Source: Vibrio sp. SCSIO 43135
GTDB taxonomy: Bacteria > Pseudomonadota > Gammaproteobacteria > Enterobacterales > Vibrionaceae
Assembly: GCF_023716665.1 (NCBI RefSeq)
Contig: NZ_CP071859.1
Coordinates: forward strand, 992,001-1,056,000
Direction: 5' to 3'
DNA: 64,000 nt
A program made the position numbers and the translations under genes. Shown piece by piece: positions 20,567 through 29,424 of the stretch. Below the pieces are notes generated by a model. It did not search any database and was not told where the DNA came from. It saw nothing but the letters and a program-made list of their open reading frames with translations. The first letter of the stretch is position 1. Every line of letters starts with the position of its first letter.

Positions 20567-22159
20567 TTAAGCGTGGCTTAATTTACGATATTGTAGCTCG
20601 GTTTTCATTCCCATCATCAAGCTAATGAGCATCAGCAGTAGGATGAAAGTAAATGGCAGAGCCATTGAAACGGTACCAGCTTGCAGAGCTTGGATGGATT
20701 CTGTACCACCAACCCACAGTAATACCGCTGCGATCGCACCACCAATAGCTGCCCAGAATACGCGCTGTGGTACAGGCGCATCTACTTTACCCCCAGACGT
20801 GATACTGTCGATCACTAACGATCCTGAATCGGACGAAGTAACGAAGAACACCATGATCAAGGCAATCGATACGACAGAGAGTAGAGTGCTCATTGGCAGA
20901 GCTTCAAACATGTGGAATAGAGACAAAGTGATGTCTTTCAGTCCATTCGCTCCTAATTCACCAACTTGGTTAGTGATTTGGTCAATCGCTAGACCGCCAA
21001 ATACTGACATCCAAATGACGATTACTGATGTTGGCACAAGCAGTACCGCAACGAGGAATTCGCGAATTGTGCGACCTTTCGAGATGCGCGCAATGAACAT
21101 ACCGACGAATGGCGACCAAGAGACCCACCAAGCCCAGTAGAATACTGTCCAACCATGAACCCATGCTTCATCTTCACGGCCATGAGGATTACTCAGTGGG
21201 ATGATGTTCTCGATGTAAGCCATCAAGCCTGTTGGAATTGAATTCAGAGCTACTGTACCGCCTGCGATAATCACAAACAGTAGTAAGCCAAAGGCAACCA
21301 CCATATTGATGTTACTGAGGATTTTTACACCACCGTTCATGCCACGCATGACAGAAATAACCGCTAGGCCAGTGACAAATGCAACGACGCCCAATTGCAT
21401 ACCGATGCCACCATTGGTACCGAATACATGATTAATACCACTTGCAGCTTGTTGAGCGCCTAAACCGAGTGATGTTGCCAAACCAAAGAGTGTCGCGAGT
21501 ACAGCCACGATGTCGACTACGTGTCCAACCCAGCCCCATGCACGGTCGCCGAGCAATGGATAAAAGATAGAACGCATCGAAAGTGGCAAGCCTTTGTTGA
21601 AAGAAAAGAATGCCAGTGCTAGTGCAACAACCCCGTAAATTGCCCAACCGTGGAATCCCCAGTGGAAAATCGTTGCGCCTAGAGCCAGCTTGGCTGCTTC
21701 TGGAGAGTAGGCTTCGACATTGAGCGGAGTTTCAAACCATCCGGTAAAGAATGCTGCTGGTTCAGCAACGCCCCAAAACATAAGCCCAATCCCCATGCCC
21801 GCTGCGAATAGCATCGACATCCACGAGAGTAGTGAATACTCAGATTTGGCGTTGTCGCCGCCGATTCGGATTGAGCCGAAAGGCGTAAGAATAAGAGCAA
21901 AACAGAAAATAACGAAGATATTAGCAGACCACATGAAGAGTGTGTCGAATGATCCAATGACCTGCCATTTAACGCCATCGAGTGCAGCTTTGGCGCTGTC
22001 TGCATCGGATGCGAGTAATGCAATTAGAAAAACGATGATAAGACCGGCACTGATACCGAATACAGGGTTATGAACGTCAAATCCCCATTTTTGAATATTG
22101 TCCTGACCCACCGTGTAGTCAGTGTTTTCAATACTATACTTGTCCGTAGTACGACTCAT
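20567..22159 (-). CDS. BCCT-family betaine/choline/carnitine-type transporter
   Basis: This inner-membrane secondary transporter has 530 residues and about twelve membrane segments, with the LeuT-type fold of the BCCT family. The glycine-rich segment GMGIGLMFWGVAEP and the aromatic FYWAWWVSWSPFVGMFIARISKGRTIREF region, which forms the substrate tryptophan box, are intact. Vibrios carry several paralogues that import glycine betaine, choline, proline or ectoine under salt stress; which substrate this one prefers cannot be read here. There are no betIBA genes nearby and no large regulatory C-terminal tail. It has its own terminator. Confidence 0.9.
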   Translation of the reverse strand: MSRTTDKYSIENTDYTVGQDNIQKWGFDVHNPVFGISAGLIIVFLIALLASDADSAKAALDGVKWQVIGSFDTLFMWSANIFVIFCFALILTPFGSIRIGGDNAKSEYSLLSWMSMLFAAGMGIGLMFWGVAEPAAFFTGWFETPLNVEAYSPEAAKLALGATIFHWGFHGWAIYGVVALALAFFSFNKGLPLSMRSIFYPLLGDRAWGWVGHVVDIVAVLATLFGLATSLGLGAQQAASGINHVFGTNGGIGMQLGVVAFVTGLAVISVMRGMNGGVKILSNINMVVAFGLLLFVIIAGGTVALNSIPTGLMAYIENIIPLSNPHGREDEAWVHGWTVFYWAWWVSWSPFVGMFIARISKGRTIREFLVAVLLVPTSVIVIWMSVFGGLAIDQITNQVGELGANGLKDITLSLFHMFEALPMSTLLSVVSIALIMVFFVTSSDSGSLVIDSITSGGKVDAPVPQRVFWAAIGGAIAAVLLWVGGTESIQALQAGTVSMALPFTFILLLMLISLMMGMKTELQYRKLSHA

Positions 22160-22420
22160 GAATCCTCATTAATGTTTAGAGTTCAAAATAAATTTTCAGC
22201 GAAGTCTACCAGATGTGAGTGCGCATAAGTAGTGAAATCCACTATTTGATGCTGTCATTGGTAGTTTATTAGACTTATAAATTTCAGTGTACTAACTAAT
22301 TTTATGGGATGGGGTGTTTAATGTTGGGCTGCTTAACGCGAGGTGATGTCCACAAGAGGTGTACGATAGGAGAGTGAAAATTTGTTATGCTTTCCACGCT
22401 TAGGCGGCTTAAAAAATGGG

Positions 22421-22492
22421 CGCTGTCATAAAAATTTAATCTTGGTATGTATTGAGAACTTAAAGAAATTTCATCATATTGTAATGACAGCG
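22421..22492. repeat. 9-bp inverted repeat with PhoB-like half-sites upstream of a small ORF
   Basis: CGCTGTCAT (22421-22429) and ATGACAGCG (22484-22492) are perfect inverted copies 54 bp apart. Each contains CTGTCAT, the PhoB half-site, and the left one is followed by AAAA as in a Pho box, but the expected second half-site is poor. Either PhoB control or an RNA stem is possible. Confidence 0.4.
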
Positions 22493-22514
22493 TAACAATA
22501 CCAATGGAGAGCCT

Positions 22515-22616
22515 ATGCAGCATCAAGAAATGATTCAACCTTCGCACTTTGGAGTAATCGGTCGCACCAGTCTATTTTCACTGGTAGCAATAGTGAGTGT
22601 CTTCACTCTACTGTAA
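22515..22616 (+). CDS. Putative 33-residue membrane peptide
   Basis: A short frame runs from ATG 22515 to TAA 22616. GGAG at 22506-22509 is well placed, 5 nt before the ATG. The N-terminal half is polar (MQHQEMIQPSHFGVIGR) and the C-terminal half is hydrophobic (TSLFSLVAIVSVFTLL), the pattern of a small single-span membrane protein. It lies in a 568-bp gap with no other gene and between inverted repeats upstream and downstream. No family is recognised, and chance cannot be excluded at this length. Confidence 0.45.
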   Translation: MQHQEMIQPSHFGVIGRTSLFSLVAIVSVFTLL

Positions 22617-22629
22617 TTACTCAGTCTGA

Positions 22630-22678
22630 TTAGAGGGCGGTTTTAGTTGTCTCGTTGGATAATAAGGCGCTCCTCTAA
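22630..22678 (+). other. Hairpin downstream of the small ORF
   Basis: TTAGAGG (22630-22636) pairs with CCTCTAA (22672-22678) and GCG (22637-22639) with CGC (22668-22670) across a one-base bulge, leaving a 28-nt loop. It has no T-run, so it is not a standard terminator; it could stabilise the 3' end of the small-ORF transcript. Confidence 0.35.
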
Positions 22679-22727
22679 CTTAACCAATTCACTCCCTATT
22701 ATTTCCCAAACTCACCTTAGATAATTT

Positions 22728-25700
22728 TTACGTGACGACTTCTTTTTGAGTCCACTCGTAAATCTTCTGCTTAATTAACTCTCTATTTACTGGCTTGGTT
22801 AAAAAGTCATTCATTCCTGCAATCAAACACTCTTCTTTGTCTTTCGCCATCGCATTGGCCGTCATAGCGATGATAACAATGTCACTTCGATGCTCTCCGG
22901 CTTCGCCTGCTCGGATTCGTTGAGTCGCTTCAAAGCCGTCCATTTCCGGCATTTGGCAGTCCATCAATATGAAATCAAACTTCCGCTCTGACTTCAGTGC
23001 TTCAAGTGCGGCTTTACCGTGTTCGGCAACGTGGGTTTCAATGTTGAATTGTTTAAGGATCCCTCGCATAACGATTTGGTTAACGCGATTGTCTTCTACA
23101 ACTAGCGCTGTTAGGCCATCAGGGAGTATGACTTCTCTTTCACTGACATTGCGCTCAAAGCTCGAAAGGTAGTTATGCGTAATAAGAGGGTCGGTGTTAT
23201 TAAAGCTTTCGTCGGCAATCACATTAAGTGCGTTGAATAGATCGGAGGTGGTCGCTGGTTTGGTGAAGTAACCACTAAAGCCCAGTTCCTTATACATGTT
23301 TTGGTCAGCGACAGCGTCCATTGAAGTCATCATAACCAAGTGTATTGATTGATATTCAGAGTTTGACTTGATGGCTTTACATAAATCCAAGCCATCGTTT
23401 TCTGGCATTTGCATATCAAGGAAAGCGATATCGAATATGTTTTGGCTGCAACTTAGAATATCTTGGCAGCGGTCTAACGCTTGTGTATAGCTGTCGGCTT
23501 CAGCGACGGATGCTCCCCAATGTTCGAGTTGTTTAGTGAGCACTTCACGATTAACGGCGTTGTCATCCACAACGAGGATGTTGAGTTTACTGATATCAGC
23601 TTGAGGTAGCACTTGGGCAGATTGATGGGATTTTCCGACCAGAATCTCAAAGGTGAATTTACTGCCTTGGCCGACTTTACTTTGTACCCTGATATCGCCA
23701 CCCATCAGCACACAAAGGCGTTTGACAATCGCTAAGCCAAGCCCTGTACCACCGTACTTGCGTGTGGTTGAAGCATCGACTTGGCTGAATTTATCAAACA
23801 GCGTATTCACTTGGTCAGCCGGAATACCAATGCCTGTATCTGAAACCGATGCTAGTATTCGCCATTGGTCGTCGTTGGCTTCTTCAAGTTTAACTTCGAC
23901 GACAATATTGCCTTTTTCGGTAAACTTAGTCGCATTTCCGACCAAGTTTACGAATATTTGTCGCACGCGAGTACTGTCGCCCACAACCAAGGATTCATTC
24001 ACTTCGATTGTGTTGAGAATGATCTCGAGGTTGTCGTTGTTTGAGTTCGCCGACATCGACTCACAAAAGTCTCCAAGCAGGCGTCTGAGATCGAAATGGT
24101 GCTGCTCTAACTCTAACTTATCAGCTTCAATTCTGGAGAAGTCGAGAATGTCGTTGATCAAATGCAGTAACGCGACCGCACTGTTATGAGCAAGATAAGC
24201 TTGATGACTTTGGGTTTTATTGAGTTCATTATCCATGAGCAACTCGAGCATACCGATCACACCATTCATCGGCGTGCGTATCTCATGGCTCATTACTGCT
24301 AAAAATTCACTCTTGAGCTTAGCCGCTTCTTCGGCTTGGTTTTTGGCGCTAATCAGCGCGGTTTCAGCATTTTTTACAGTGGTGATGTCTTTGATAAAGC
24401 CGGAGAAAATGATGCCGTTATCTGTTTCAATTCGAGCAACGGACAGTGAAATCGGAAATAACTCTCCATCCTTTTTACGGGCCGTGAGTTCGCGGCCAGT
24501 GAAGCCTCTGCTGTCACGATACTCAATCACCCTTGAGTCACCGGTATTGAGGTAACGGTCTATATAGCTCTGATGTTTAATCGCTTGGGCATCGTCCATC
24601 AGCATTTCGATAGGGCTGCCAACCAACTCGTGCTCTTTGTAGCCAAAAATCAGTTGGGTAGCGGGGTTTATAGACAGGATTCTTCCCTTAACATCGATGG
24701 TAACAATGCCGTCTGCTGCAGTATCAAGAATTGAGCTGAGCCTTTGGCTGGTCAGTTGTTGTTTCGCCATGATTTGCTCTTTGTAAGCAATGGCTTCATC
24801 CAACAGCGACATTGATGTCGTGGTCTTTTCCAACCGAGAGCTGAGTTCGTTAACAGCATCCGCAATAGCGGAATATTCACGACTATTTTGCCCCGGAATG
24901 CGGTAGCTCAAACCTTGAGTGGCAATCTGTTTGATATGGCCAATCAGTTCAGAGATTGGTGTAATCACTAAATATCTCAGTGAGGCAAATAATCCGAGTG
25001 CAAGCAGCCCCGTACCTATTACTAGAATGTAGGCAATGTTATCGCGGATCTTACTAGCGGCTTGCAGTGAGTCACTTTCGTTGAATGCGACTTTTAAAAT
25101 ATATGGGCTGTCGCCGATCGATAAGACTTTTTCGGATTCTAGCGATGCGGTCTTGGGGTTGGCGAGGCCAACGGATACTTGATGGGGAACCTCACCGTCA
25201 CTGTTTAGGCTGAGTAGTTGAATTGGGTAATAGGCTTGCTGCAGTTTTTGCAGCGAACGGTCTAACAGGCCTTGGTAACTGGCCACCCAGTTAGTTGAAA
25301 TAATAACCCAGCCGACTAGCTTATTACGTTGGCGAATTGGGCTTGAAATCCATTGTGATGCGTTTTGAGCTTCAGATAAAAAAGGATCGGTAGCCGGCGC
25401 ACTAATGTGTGAATGATCGCGAAGGACTTGCTTGAACGCGGGGTAATCTTCAATTTTTTCCAGTAATAGGTCTTCGCCAAAGAATTTTTCATTCCTGCTA
25501 TTGGTGGTTGATGAAGAGAAGACATAACCTTCGTAATCCACAACCAGTAGATAGTTGATGTGGTCATAGGACTTCGCGGTGTCATTCAGTGCTTGAGCGA
25601 TGCCTCGGTTGATGCCCAGATCTAGGGTCTTTTTTAAACTTCGGTTTCGTGCGGTGATTTCAACAATCGAAAGCAAGTATTGATTGTGCTCTTCCACCAA

Positions 25701-25853
25701 GTCAGAAACTAACTCCAATGTCCCATTAAGCTGTTGGTGAGTGTTTTTTTCGATAGCCCCTTGGGAAATAGAGAACGCAATAACGCCCATGCCAAGCATG
25801 GCGCTAACCGTCAGGCCAACAACGGCCAATAGTAGTTTTTGAATCAGTCCCAT
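22728..25853 (-). CDS. Hybrid sensor histidine kinase (Cache-like sensor, HAMP, PAS, HisKA, HATPase, two receivers)
   Basis: The 1041-residue membrane kinase has TM1 at about 8-30, a periplasmic Cache-like region of about 240 residues, TM2 at about 274-294, then HAMP, PAS (about 373-495), HisKA with His523 in MSHEIRTPMNG, HATPase (about 620-740, with DTGIGIP and GGTGLGLAI) and two receivers with phospho-acceptor Asp813 and Asp965. It has no C-terminal HPt domain, so an HPt protein encoded elsewhere would be needed to pass phosphate on. The gene starts 4 bp after an orphan binding-protein gene, and the two form an operon in which the binding protein is the probable sensory partner. The ligand and output regulator are unknown. 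Confidence 0.9.
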   Translation of the reverse strand: MGLIQKLLLAVVGLTVSAMLGMGVIAFSISQGAIEKNTHQQLNGTLELVSDLVEEHNQYLLSIVEITARNRSLKKTLDLGINRGIAQALNDTAKSYDHINYLLVVDYEGYVFSSSTTNSRNEKFFGEDLLLEKIEDYPAFKQVLRDHSHISAPATDPFLSEAQNASQWISSPIRQRNKLVGWVIISTNWVASYQGLLDRSLQKLQQAYYPIQLLSLNSDGEVPHQVSVGLANPKTASLESEKVLSIGDSPYILKVAFNESDSLQAASKIRDNIAYILVIGTGLLALGLFASLRYLVITPISELIGHIKQIATQGLSYRIPGQNSREYSAIADAVNELSSRLEKTTTSMSLLDEAIAYKEQIMAKQQLTSQRLSSILDTAADGIVTIDVKGRILSINPATQLIFGYKEHELVGSPIEMLMDDAQAIKHQSYIDRYLNTGDSRVIEYRDSRGFTGRELTARKKDGELFPISLSVARIETDNGIIFSGFIKDITTVKNAETALISAKNQAEEAAKLKSEFLAVMSHEIRTPMNGVIGMLELLMDNELNKTQSHQAYLAHNSAVALLHLINDILDFSRIEADKLELEQHHFDLRRLLGDFCESMSANSNNDNLEIILNTIEVNESLVVGDSTRVRQIFVNLVGNATKFTEKGNIVVEVKLEEANDDQWRILASVSDTGIGIPADQVNTLFDKFSQVDASTTRKYGGTGLGLAIVKRLCVLMGGDIRVQSKVGQGSKFTFEILVGKSHQSAQVLPQADISKLNILVVDDNAVNREVLTKQLEHWGASVAEADSYTQALDRCQDILSCSQNIFDIAFLDMQMPENDGLDLCKAIKSNSEYQSIHLVMMTSMDAVADQNMYKELGFSGYFTKPATTSDLFNALNVIADESFNNTDPLITHNYLSSFERNVSEREVILPDGLTALVVEDNRVNQIVMRGILKQFNIETHVAEHGKAALEALKSERKFDFILMDCQMPEMDGFEATQRIRAGEAGEHRSDIVIIAMTANAMAKDKEECLIAGMNDFLTKPVNRELIKQKIYEWTQKEVVT

Positions 25854-25857
25854 GCGG

Positions 25858-26871
25858 TTACTCGTTCAAATACCATTGGTACCTATTCAAACCGTCGTCG
25901 GCAACGTTCAAACCGATGAGACTGGCACTCTGTTTGTTGATCATAAATATGGGTTGTTTCTGTAGTGTGGATTCTAGGTGGCTAGGTTTGATACCGTTTT
26001 GCAGAATATCAGCAGCGCGATAACCCGAGAGTTTGCCTAGTTCGTATAGATCAGCCACGGGACCAAATGTAGAGCCTTTTTGAATGCCGGATTTATTGGA
26101 GCTCAGGATTGGAACCTTGTACTCAAGCGAGACGTCAACAAGAGCTTCTTCGCCGCCATTTTGTAACAGAGTGTCGGTGGTGGTGATGAACAGATCGACC
26201 GCGTTAGCGTGTTGGGTAGCTTGAGCGACTAAGTCGTCGATGTTGGTGGCTTCAATATCCAACACTTCAATCTTCTTCCGTTTCAATAAGCGAATTAGAT
26301 TAGTGGTTTGGATCTTGGAATTTGGTTCACCTTTGCGATGAAATATGGCCACTTTCTTGGTGTTTGGAACCAGTTCTGTAATTAATGAAATATAGTGTTG
26401 CAGTGGTACATAGTTGCTGGTGCCCACAAGGTTGTTGCCCGAATACTCAAACGATTCAATTAACCCTGAATCCGCTGGATAAGTCACAATCGAAAATACG
26501 ATAGGCATATCTTCGGGGAAGGTTTCTTTTACGATTACAGTGCCAGGGGTGGTGAGTGAGTAGACTAAGTCGATACGCTGAGCTTTCATACTTTCAGCAG
26601 ATTGCTTCTGAGTATCTTTGTTGCTAGAAATTGCACCCTGTACAAACTCGACATCACTTGCTGGGTCGATGCCTTTTTCAGCCAGCCCATCTTTGAACCC
26701 TTGCAGGTTATCGGGGTAGCCAGTCCAAAGCGCGAGTCCAATCTTATAGGGCTTCTCTGCGGCAAAGGTGATGCTCGAAAACAACAACAGTGACATCAGC
26801 GTTGTGGTATATCCAATCAAATGACGTACTAAGAATCTTATGCGCGCACCTATCCCTTTGAATAAGGTCAT
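25858..26871 (-). CDS. Periplasmic binding protein of the ABC_sub_bind (TrpX-like) family, without transporter
   Basis: The protein has 337 residues with a long basic N-region and a hydrophobic signal-peptide core ending near TFAAEK, so it should be periplasmic. The mature part follows the type I two-lobed pattern of family PF04392: KIGLALWTGYPDNLQGFKDGL, DLVYSLTTPGTVIVKE, IVFSIVTYPADSGLIES, and TKKVAIFHRKGEPNSKIQ. Members usually accompany an ABC permease and ATPase, but neither is present; instead a hybrid kinase follows after 4 bp. It probably presents a ligand to the kinase rather than to a transporter. The ligand is unknown, although the family includes binders of aromatic amino acids. 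Confidence 0.82.
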   Translation of the reverse strand: MTLFKGIGARIRFLVRHLIGYTTTLMSLLLFSSITFAAEKPYKIGLALWTGYPDNLQGFKDGLAEKGIDPASDVEFVQGAISSNKDTQKQSAESMKAQRIDLVYSLTTPGTVIVKETFPEDMPIVFSIVTYPADSGLIESFEYSGNNLVGTSNYVPLQHYISLITELVPNTKKVAIFHRKGEPNSKIQTTNLIRLLKRKKIEVLDIEATNIDDLVAQATQHANAVDLFITTTDTLLQNGGEEALVDVSLEYKVPILSSNKSGIQKGSTFGPVADLYELGKLSGYRAADILQNGIKPSHLESTLQKQPIFMINKQSASLIGLNVADDGLNRYQWYLNE

Positions 26872-27089
26872 ATCCTAGCCCCAATCTTTATTGTTGTTAT
26901 TGTGTACTACCCAATCGCAGCGCAAGCTCGCTTTATATGCATAAATGTGTAGATGATAAATAGAGTGTAGACAGGATCTTTTTTTGTGCCACTTCAACAA
27001 GGTATCTATATTTCGCTAAAACTGAAGCCAGCTAGAACAAGTTCAGCGAAATATGCTATTTTGATCTAAATCAATTTTGGTGTGTGGTT
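26872..27089. other. Divergent intergenic region between the binding-protein/kinase operon and selO
   Basis: This 218-bp AT-rich stretch must hold the promoters of both divergent units. I see no convincing operator, terminator or small gene in it. Confidence 0.5.
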
Positions 27090-28559
27090 ATGTCTTCTAA
27101 AGTTCAATTTTCTCATCGTTTTGCCGAGCTTCCTCAAGCGTTCTATACACCCGTGGAGCCGCAACCACTGGATAACCTCAAGTTGGTCGTTTGGAATGAC
27201 GATCTAGCCGAGCAATTTGCTTTTCCCACAACCAGTCAAATGACAGAAGAAAACATTGCAGCTTGGTTTGGGATGGGAGAAAACGAAAACTTCCAGCCTC
27301 TGGCGATGAAATACGCAGGCCACCAGTTTGGTGCATATAACCCAGACTTAGGCGATGGGCGAGGGCTATTGCTCTGTGAGGCAACCAATAAGGAAGGGGA
27401 AGTGTTTGATATTCACCTCAAAGGTGCCGGCTTAACTCCGTATTCTCGCATGGGGGACGGCAGAGCCGTGTTGCGTTCGAGTATTCGCGAGTACTTGTGT
27501 AGCGAAGCACTGGCAGGGCTAGGTATTCCTACTACTCGTGCTTTGGGTTTGGTCGACAGCGAGACGTCCGTGTACCGGGAACAAGTCGAAAGCGGTGCGA
27601 TGTTGCTGCGCTTGGCTCAAACCCATATTCGATTTGGCCACTTTGAGCACTTCTTCTATACCAATCAGATGGCGGAATTGAAACTTCTCGCCGACAAGGT
27701 GATTGAGTGGCATTTCCCTCATGTGGTCTCGGAAACCAACCCTTATGCCGCATTCTTTAATTGTGTTGTTGATCAAACTGCGGAAATGATTGCCTACTGG
27801 CAGGCTTATGGCTTTGCGCATGGTGTGATGAATACCGACAATATGTCGATTATTGGACAGACGTTCGACTTTGGCCCATTTGGTTTCCTAGACGACTACG
27901 AACCGGGTTATATCTGTAACCACTCCGATTATCAGGGACGATACGCTTATGATCAGCAGCCGAGAGTGGCCCTGTGGAACTTGTCTGCGTTAGCTCACTC
28001 GCTTTCTCCACTGATTGATAAATCTCTACTGGAAGCTGCACTCGGGCAATTTGAGACTCAATATAGTCATTACTTTAGCCAGCTGATGCGAGAAAAAGTG
28101 GGCTTACTGAGTAAGCAAGACGGTGATAGCGAACTGTTCAACGACATGTTCGATTTACTCAAGGCGAATCGAGTGGACTTCACCCGTTTCTTCCGCCAAC
28201 TTTCGGAGTTAGACAAACTGGGCCGTGGGCCTGTCGTTGATTTGGTGCTTGATCGAGAGTCGGCGTCGGCTTGGCTCGAGCGTTATCAATTGCGATGCCA
28301 AATAGAGTTCAATGACAGTGGCGAGGCTAAGTCCGATTTAGAACGATGCGCCGCAATGCGCAAAGTGAACCCTAAATATATTCTCAGAAACTACCTCGCT
28401 CAGCAGGCAATAGAAAAAGCCCAGCAAGGTGATTACGGTATGGTGCGAGAGCTTGCCGAATTACTAAAGCACCCATTTGATGATCAGCCGGATAAAGAAG
28501 CTTATGCCAAGCTGCCACCAGAGTGGGGCAAAAAGATGGAGATCAGCTGCTCTTCATAG
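27090..28559 (+). CDS. selO: Protein adenylyltransferase SelO (YdiU)
   Basis: SelO is a pseudokinase-fold enzyme that transfers AMP from ATP to Ser, Thr or Tyr of target proteins, linked to redox stress in E. coli. The family segments are clear: [53 protein letters not shown], and the metal-binding [13 protein letters not shown] and [11 protein letters not shown] motifs. The C-terminus (EISCSS) ends with the family's typical cysteine, which is selenocysteine in eukaryotic SelO. The start is ATG 27090; upstream in-frame GTG codons are less likely. The 489-residue length is normal. Confidence 0.95.
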   Translation: MSSKVQFSHRFAELPQAFYTPVEPQPLDNLKLVVWNDDLAEQFAFPTTSQMTEENIAAWFGMGENENFQPLAMKYAGHQFGAYNPDLGDGRGLLLCEATNKEGEVFDIHLKGAGLTPYSRMGDGRAVLRSSIREYLCSEALAGLGIPTTRALGLVDSETSVYREQVESGAMLLRLAQTHIRFGHFEHFFYTNQMAELKLLADKVIEWHFPHVVSETNPYAAFFNCVVDQTAEMIAYWQAYGFAHGVMNTDNMSIIGQTFDFGPFGFLDDYEPGYICNHSDYQGRYAYDQQPRVALWNLSALAHSLSPLIDKSLLEAALGQFETQYSHYFSQLMREKVGLLSKQDGDSELFNDMFDLLKANRVDFTRFFRQLSELDKLGRGPVVDLVLDRESASAWLERYQLRCQIEFNDSGEAKSDLERCAAMRKVNPKYILRNYLAQQAIEKAQQGDYGMVRELAELLKHPFDDQPDKEAYAKLPPEWGKKMEISCSS

Positions 28560-28634
28560 TGAAAAGTGGGAGTGCACGTGACAATTGTGATCCTGACCAA
28601 GACTGAGCTCAAACTTTATAGAAATATCAATAAA

Positions 28635-28678
28635 TGTAAATTCACCTGATCTATACAATATGTAAATCAGTTGTAAAT
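28635..28678. promoter_or_regulatory. TGTAAAT repeats upstream of the response-regulator gene
   Basis: TGTAAAT occurs at 28635-28641, 28661-28667 and 28672-28678. The last two are exactly 11 bp apart, the usual spacing of tandem half-sites for OmpR-family regulators. They end 16 bp before the response-regulator ATG, which suggests autoregulation. Confidence 0.5.
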
Positions 28679-28693
28679 GGACAGGGACGACCA

Positions 28694-29422
28694 ATGCAGT
28701 CAAAGACGCAGATCTTAGTGGTCGATGATGATTTAGAAATTCGCGAATTGCTTGAAGAGTACCTAAGTAAGTCGGGGTTTGGTGTTTCCACTGTTGAAGA
28801 TGGTGAGCATTTGCATCGTCATTTGGATGAACAGGGTTACCCTGATCTCATTCTGTTGGATGTCATGCTACCTGGTGATGACGGTTTTAGCTTGTGCCAG
28901 CAAATTCGTAAGCACTCCAACGTTCCTATCATAATGTTAACTGCGGTATCTGACGAAACTGACCAAATCATTGGCTTGGAAATCGGAGCAGACGACTACG
29001 TTGCCAAGCCTTTTAGTCCACGCCAGCTCTCTGCTCGAATCAAAGCCTTACTTCGCCGAGTGCAAGTTCAAGAAGATAAAGCTCCGGATACATTGCCAAA
29101 AACCATCACATTTGGTGATTGGGTATTAGACACGCTTGCGCATCGAATTATTCATTTAGAGAATGAAGAGCAGCATGATTTGTCCGGAAGTGACTTTTCC
29201 TTGTTAATGCTGTTCCTTTCTCGCCCTAATGAAGTGCTGGACAGAGACACAATTTCTTTTGCTACCAAAGGCCGTGAAGCGTTGCCATTCGAGCGTGGTA
29301 TAGATGTTCAGTTAAGCCGGTTACGTAACCGCTTAGGTGACAGCGGTAAATATCCGCAATACATCAAAACCATGCGCGGCAATGGTTATATTCTAGCCGT
29401 GCCAGTTAGCTATGAGCATTAA
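28694..29422 (+). CDS. OmpR-family response regulator (GltR-like)
   Basis: The 242-residue protein has a receiver domain (about 1-120) with acidic cluster DDD at 11-13, phospho-acceptor Asp56 in LILLDVMLPG and the conserved lysine in VAKPF, then a winged-helix DNA-binding domain (about 140-240) with LSRLRNRLGD and TMRGNGYIL. It is followed after 2 bp by its kinase gene. The pair precedes a glucose-type ABC transporter, the arrangement known for GltR/GtrS in Pseudomonas, so I infer it controls that transporter. The name is inferred from context and similarity, not proven. Confidence 0.85.
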   Translation: MQSKTQILVVDDDLEIRELLEEYLSKSGFGVSTVEDGEHLHRHLDEQGYPDLILLDVMLPGDDGFSLCQQIRKHSNVPIIMLTAVSDETDQIIGLEIGADDYVAKPFSPRQLSARIKALLRRVQVQEDKAPDTLPKTITFGDWVLDTLAHRIIHLENEEQHDLSGSDFSLLMLFLSRPNEVLDRDTISFATKGREALPFERGIDVQLSRLRNRLGDSGKYPQYIKTMRGNGYILAVPVSYEH

Positions 29423-29424
29423 TT

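Noticed and set aside
20625..21140. 171-residue plus-strand frame opposite the BCCT transporter gene
   Set aside because: It is a shadow of a long conserved membrane-protein gene; its serine/threonine-rich composition is what antisense of hydrophobic codons gives.
23653..24189. 178-residue plus-strand frame opposite the hybrid kinase gene
   Set aside because: Lies entirely antisense to conserved HisKA/HATPase coding sequence; no ribosome site or family match.
22728..26871. Binding protein and hybrid kinase as LuxP and LuxQ themselves
   Set aside because: The binding protein is of the PF04392 type rather than the ribose-binding LuxP type, and the kinase has a PAS domain and two receivers, unlike LuxQ. 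Only the architecture is analogous.
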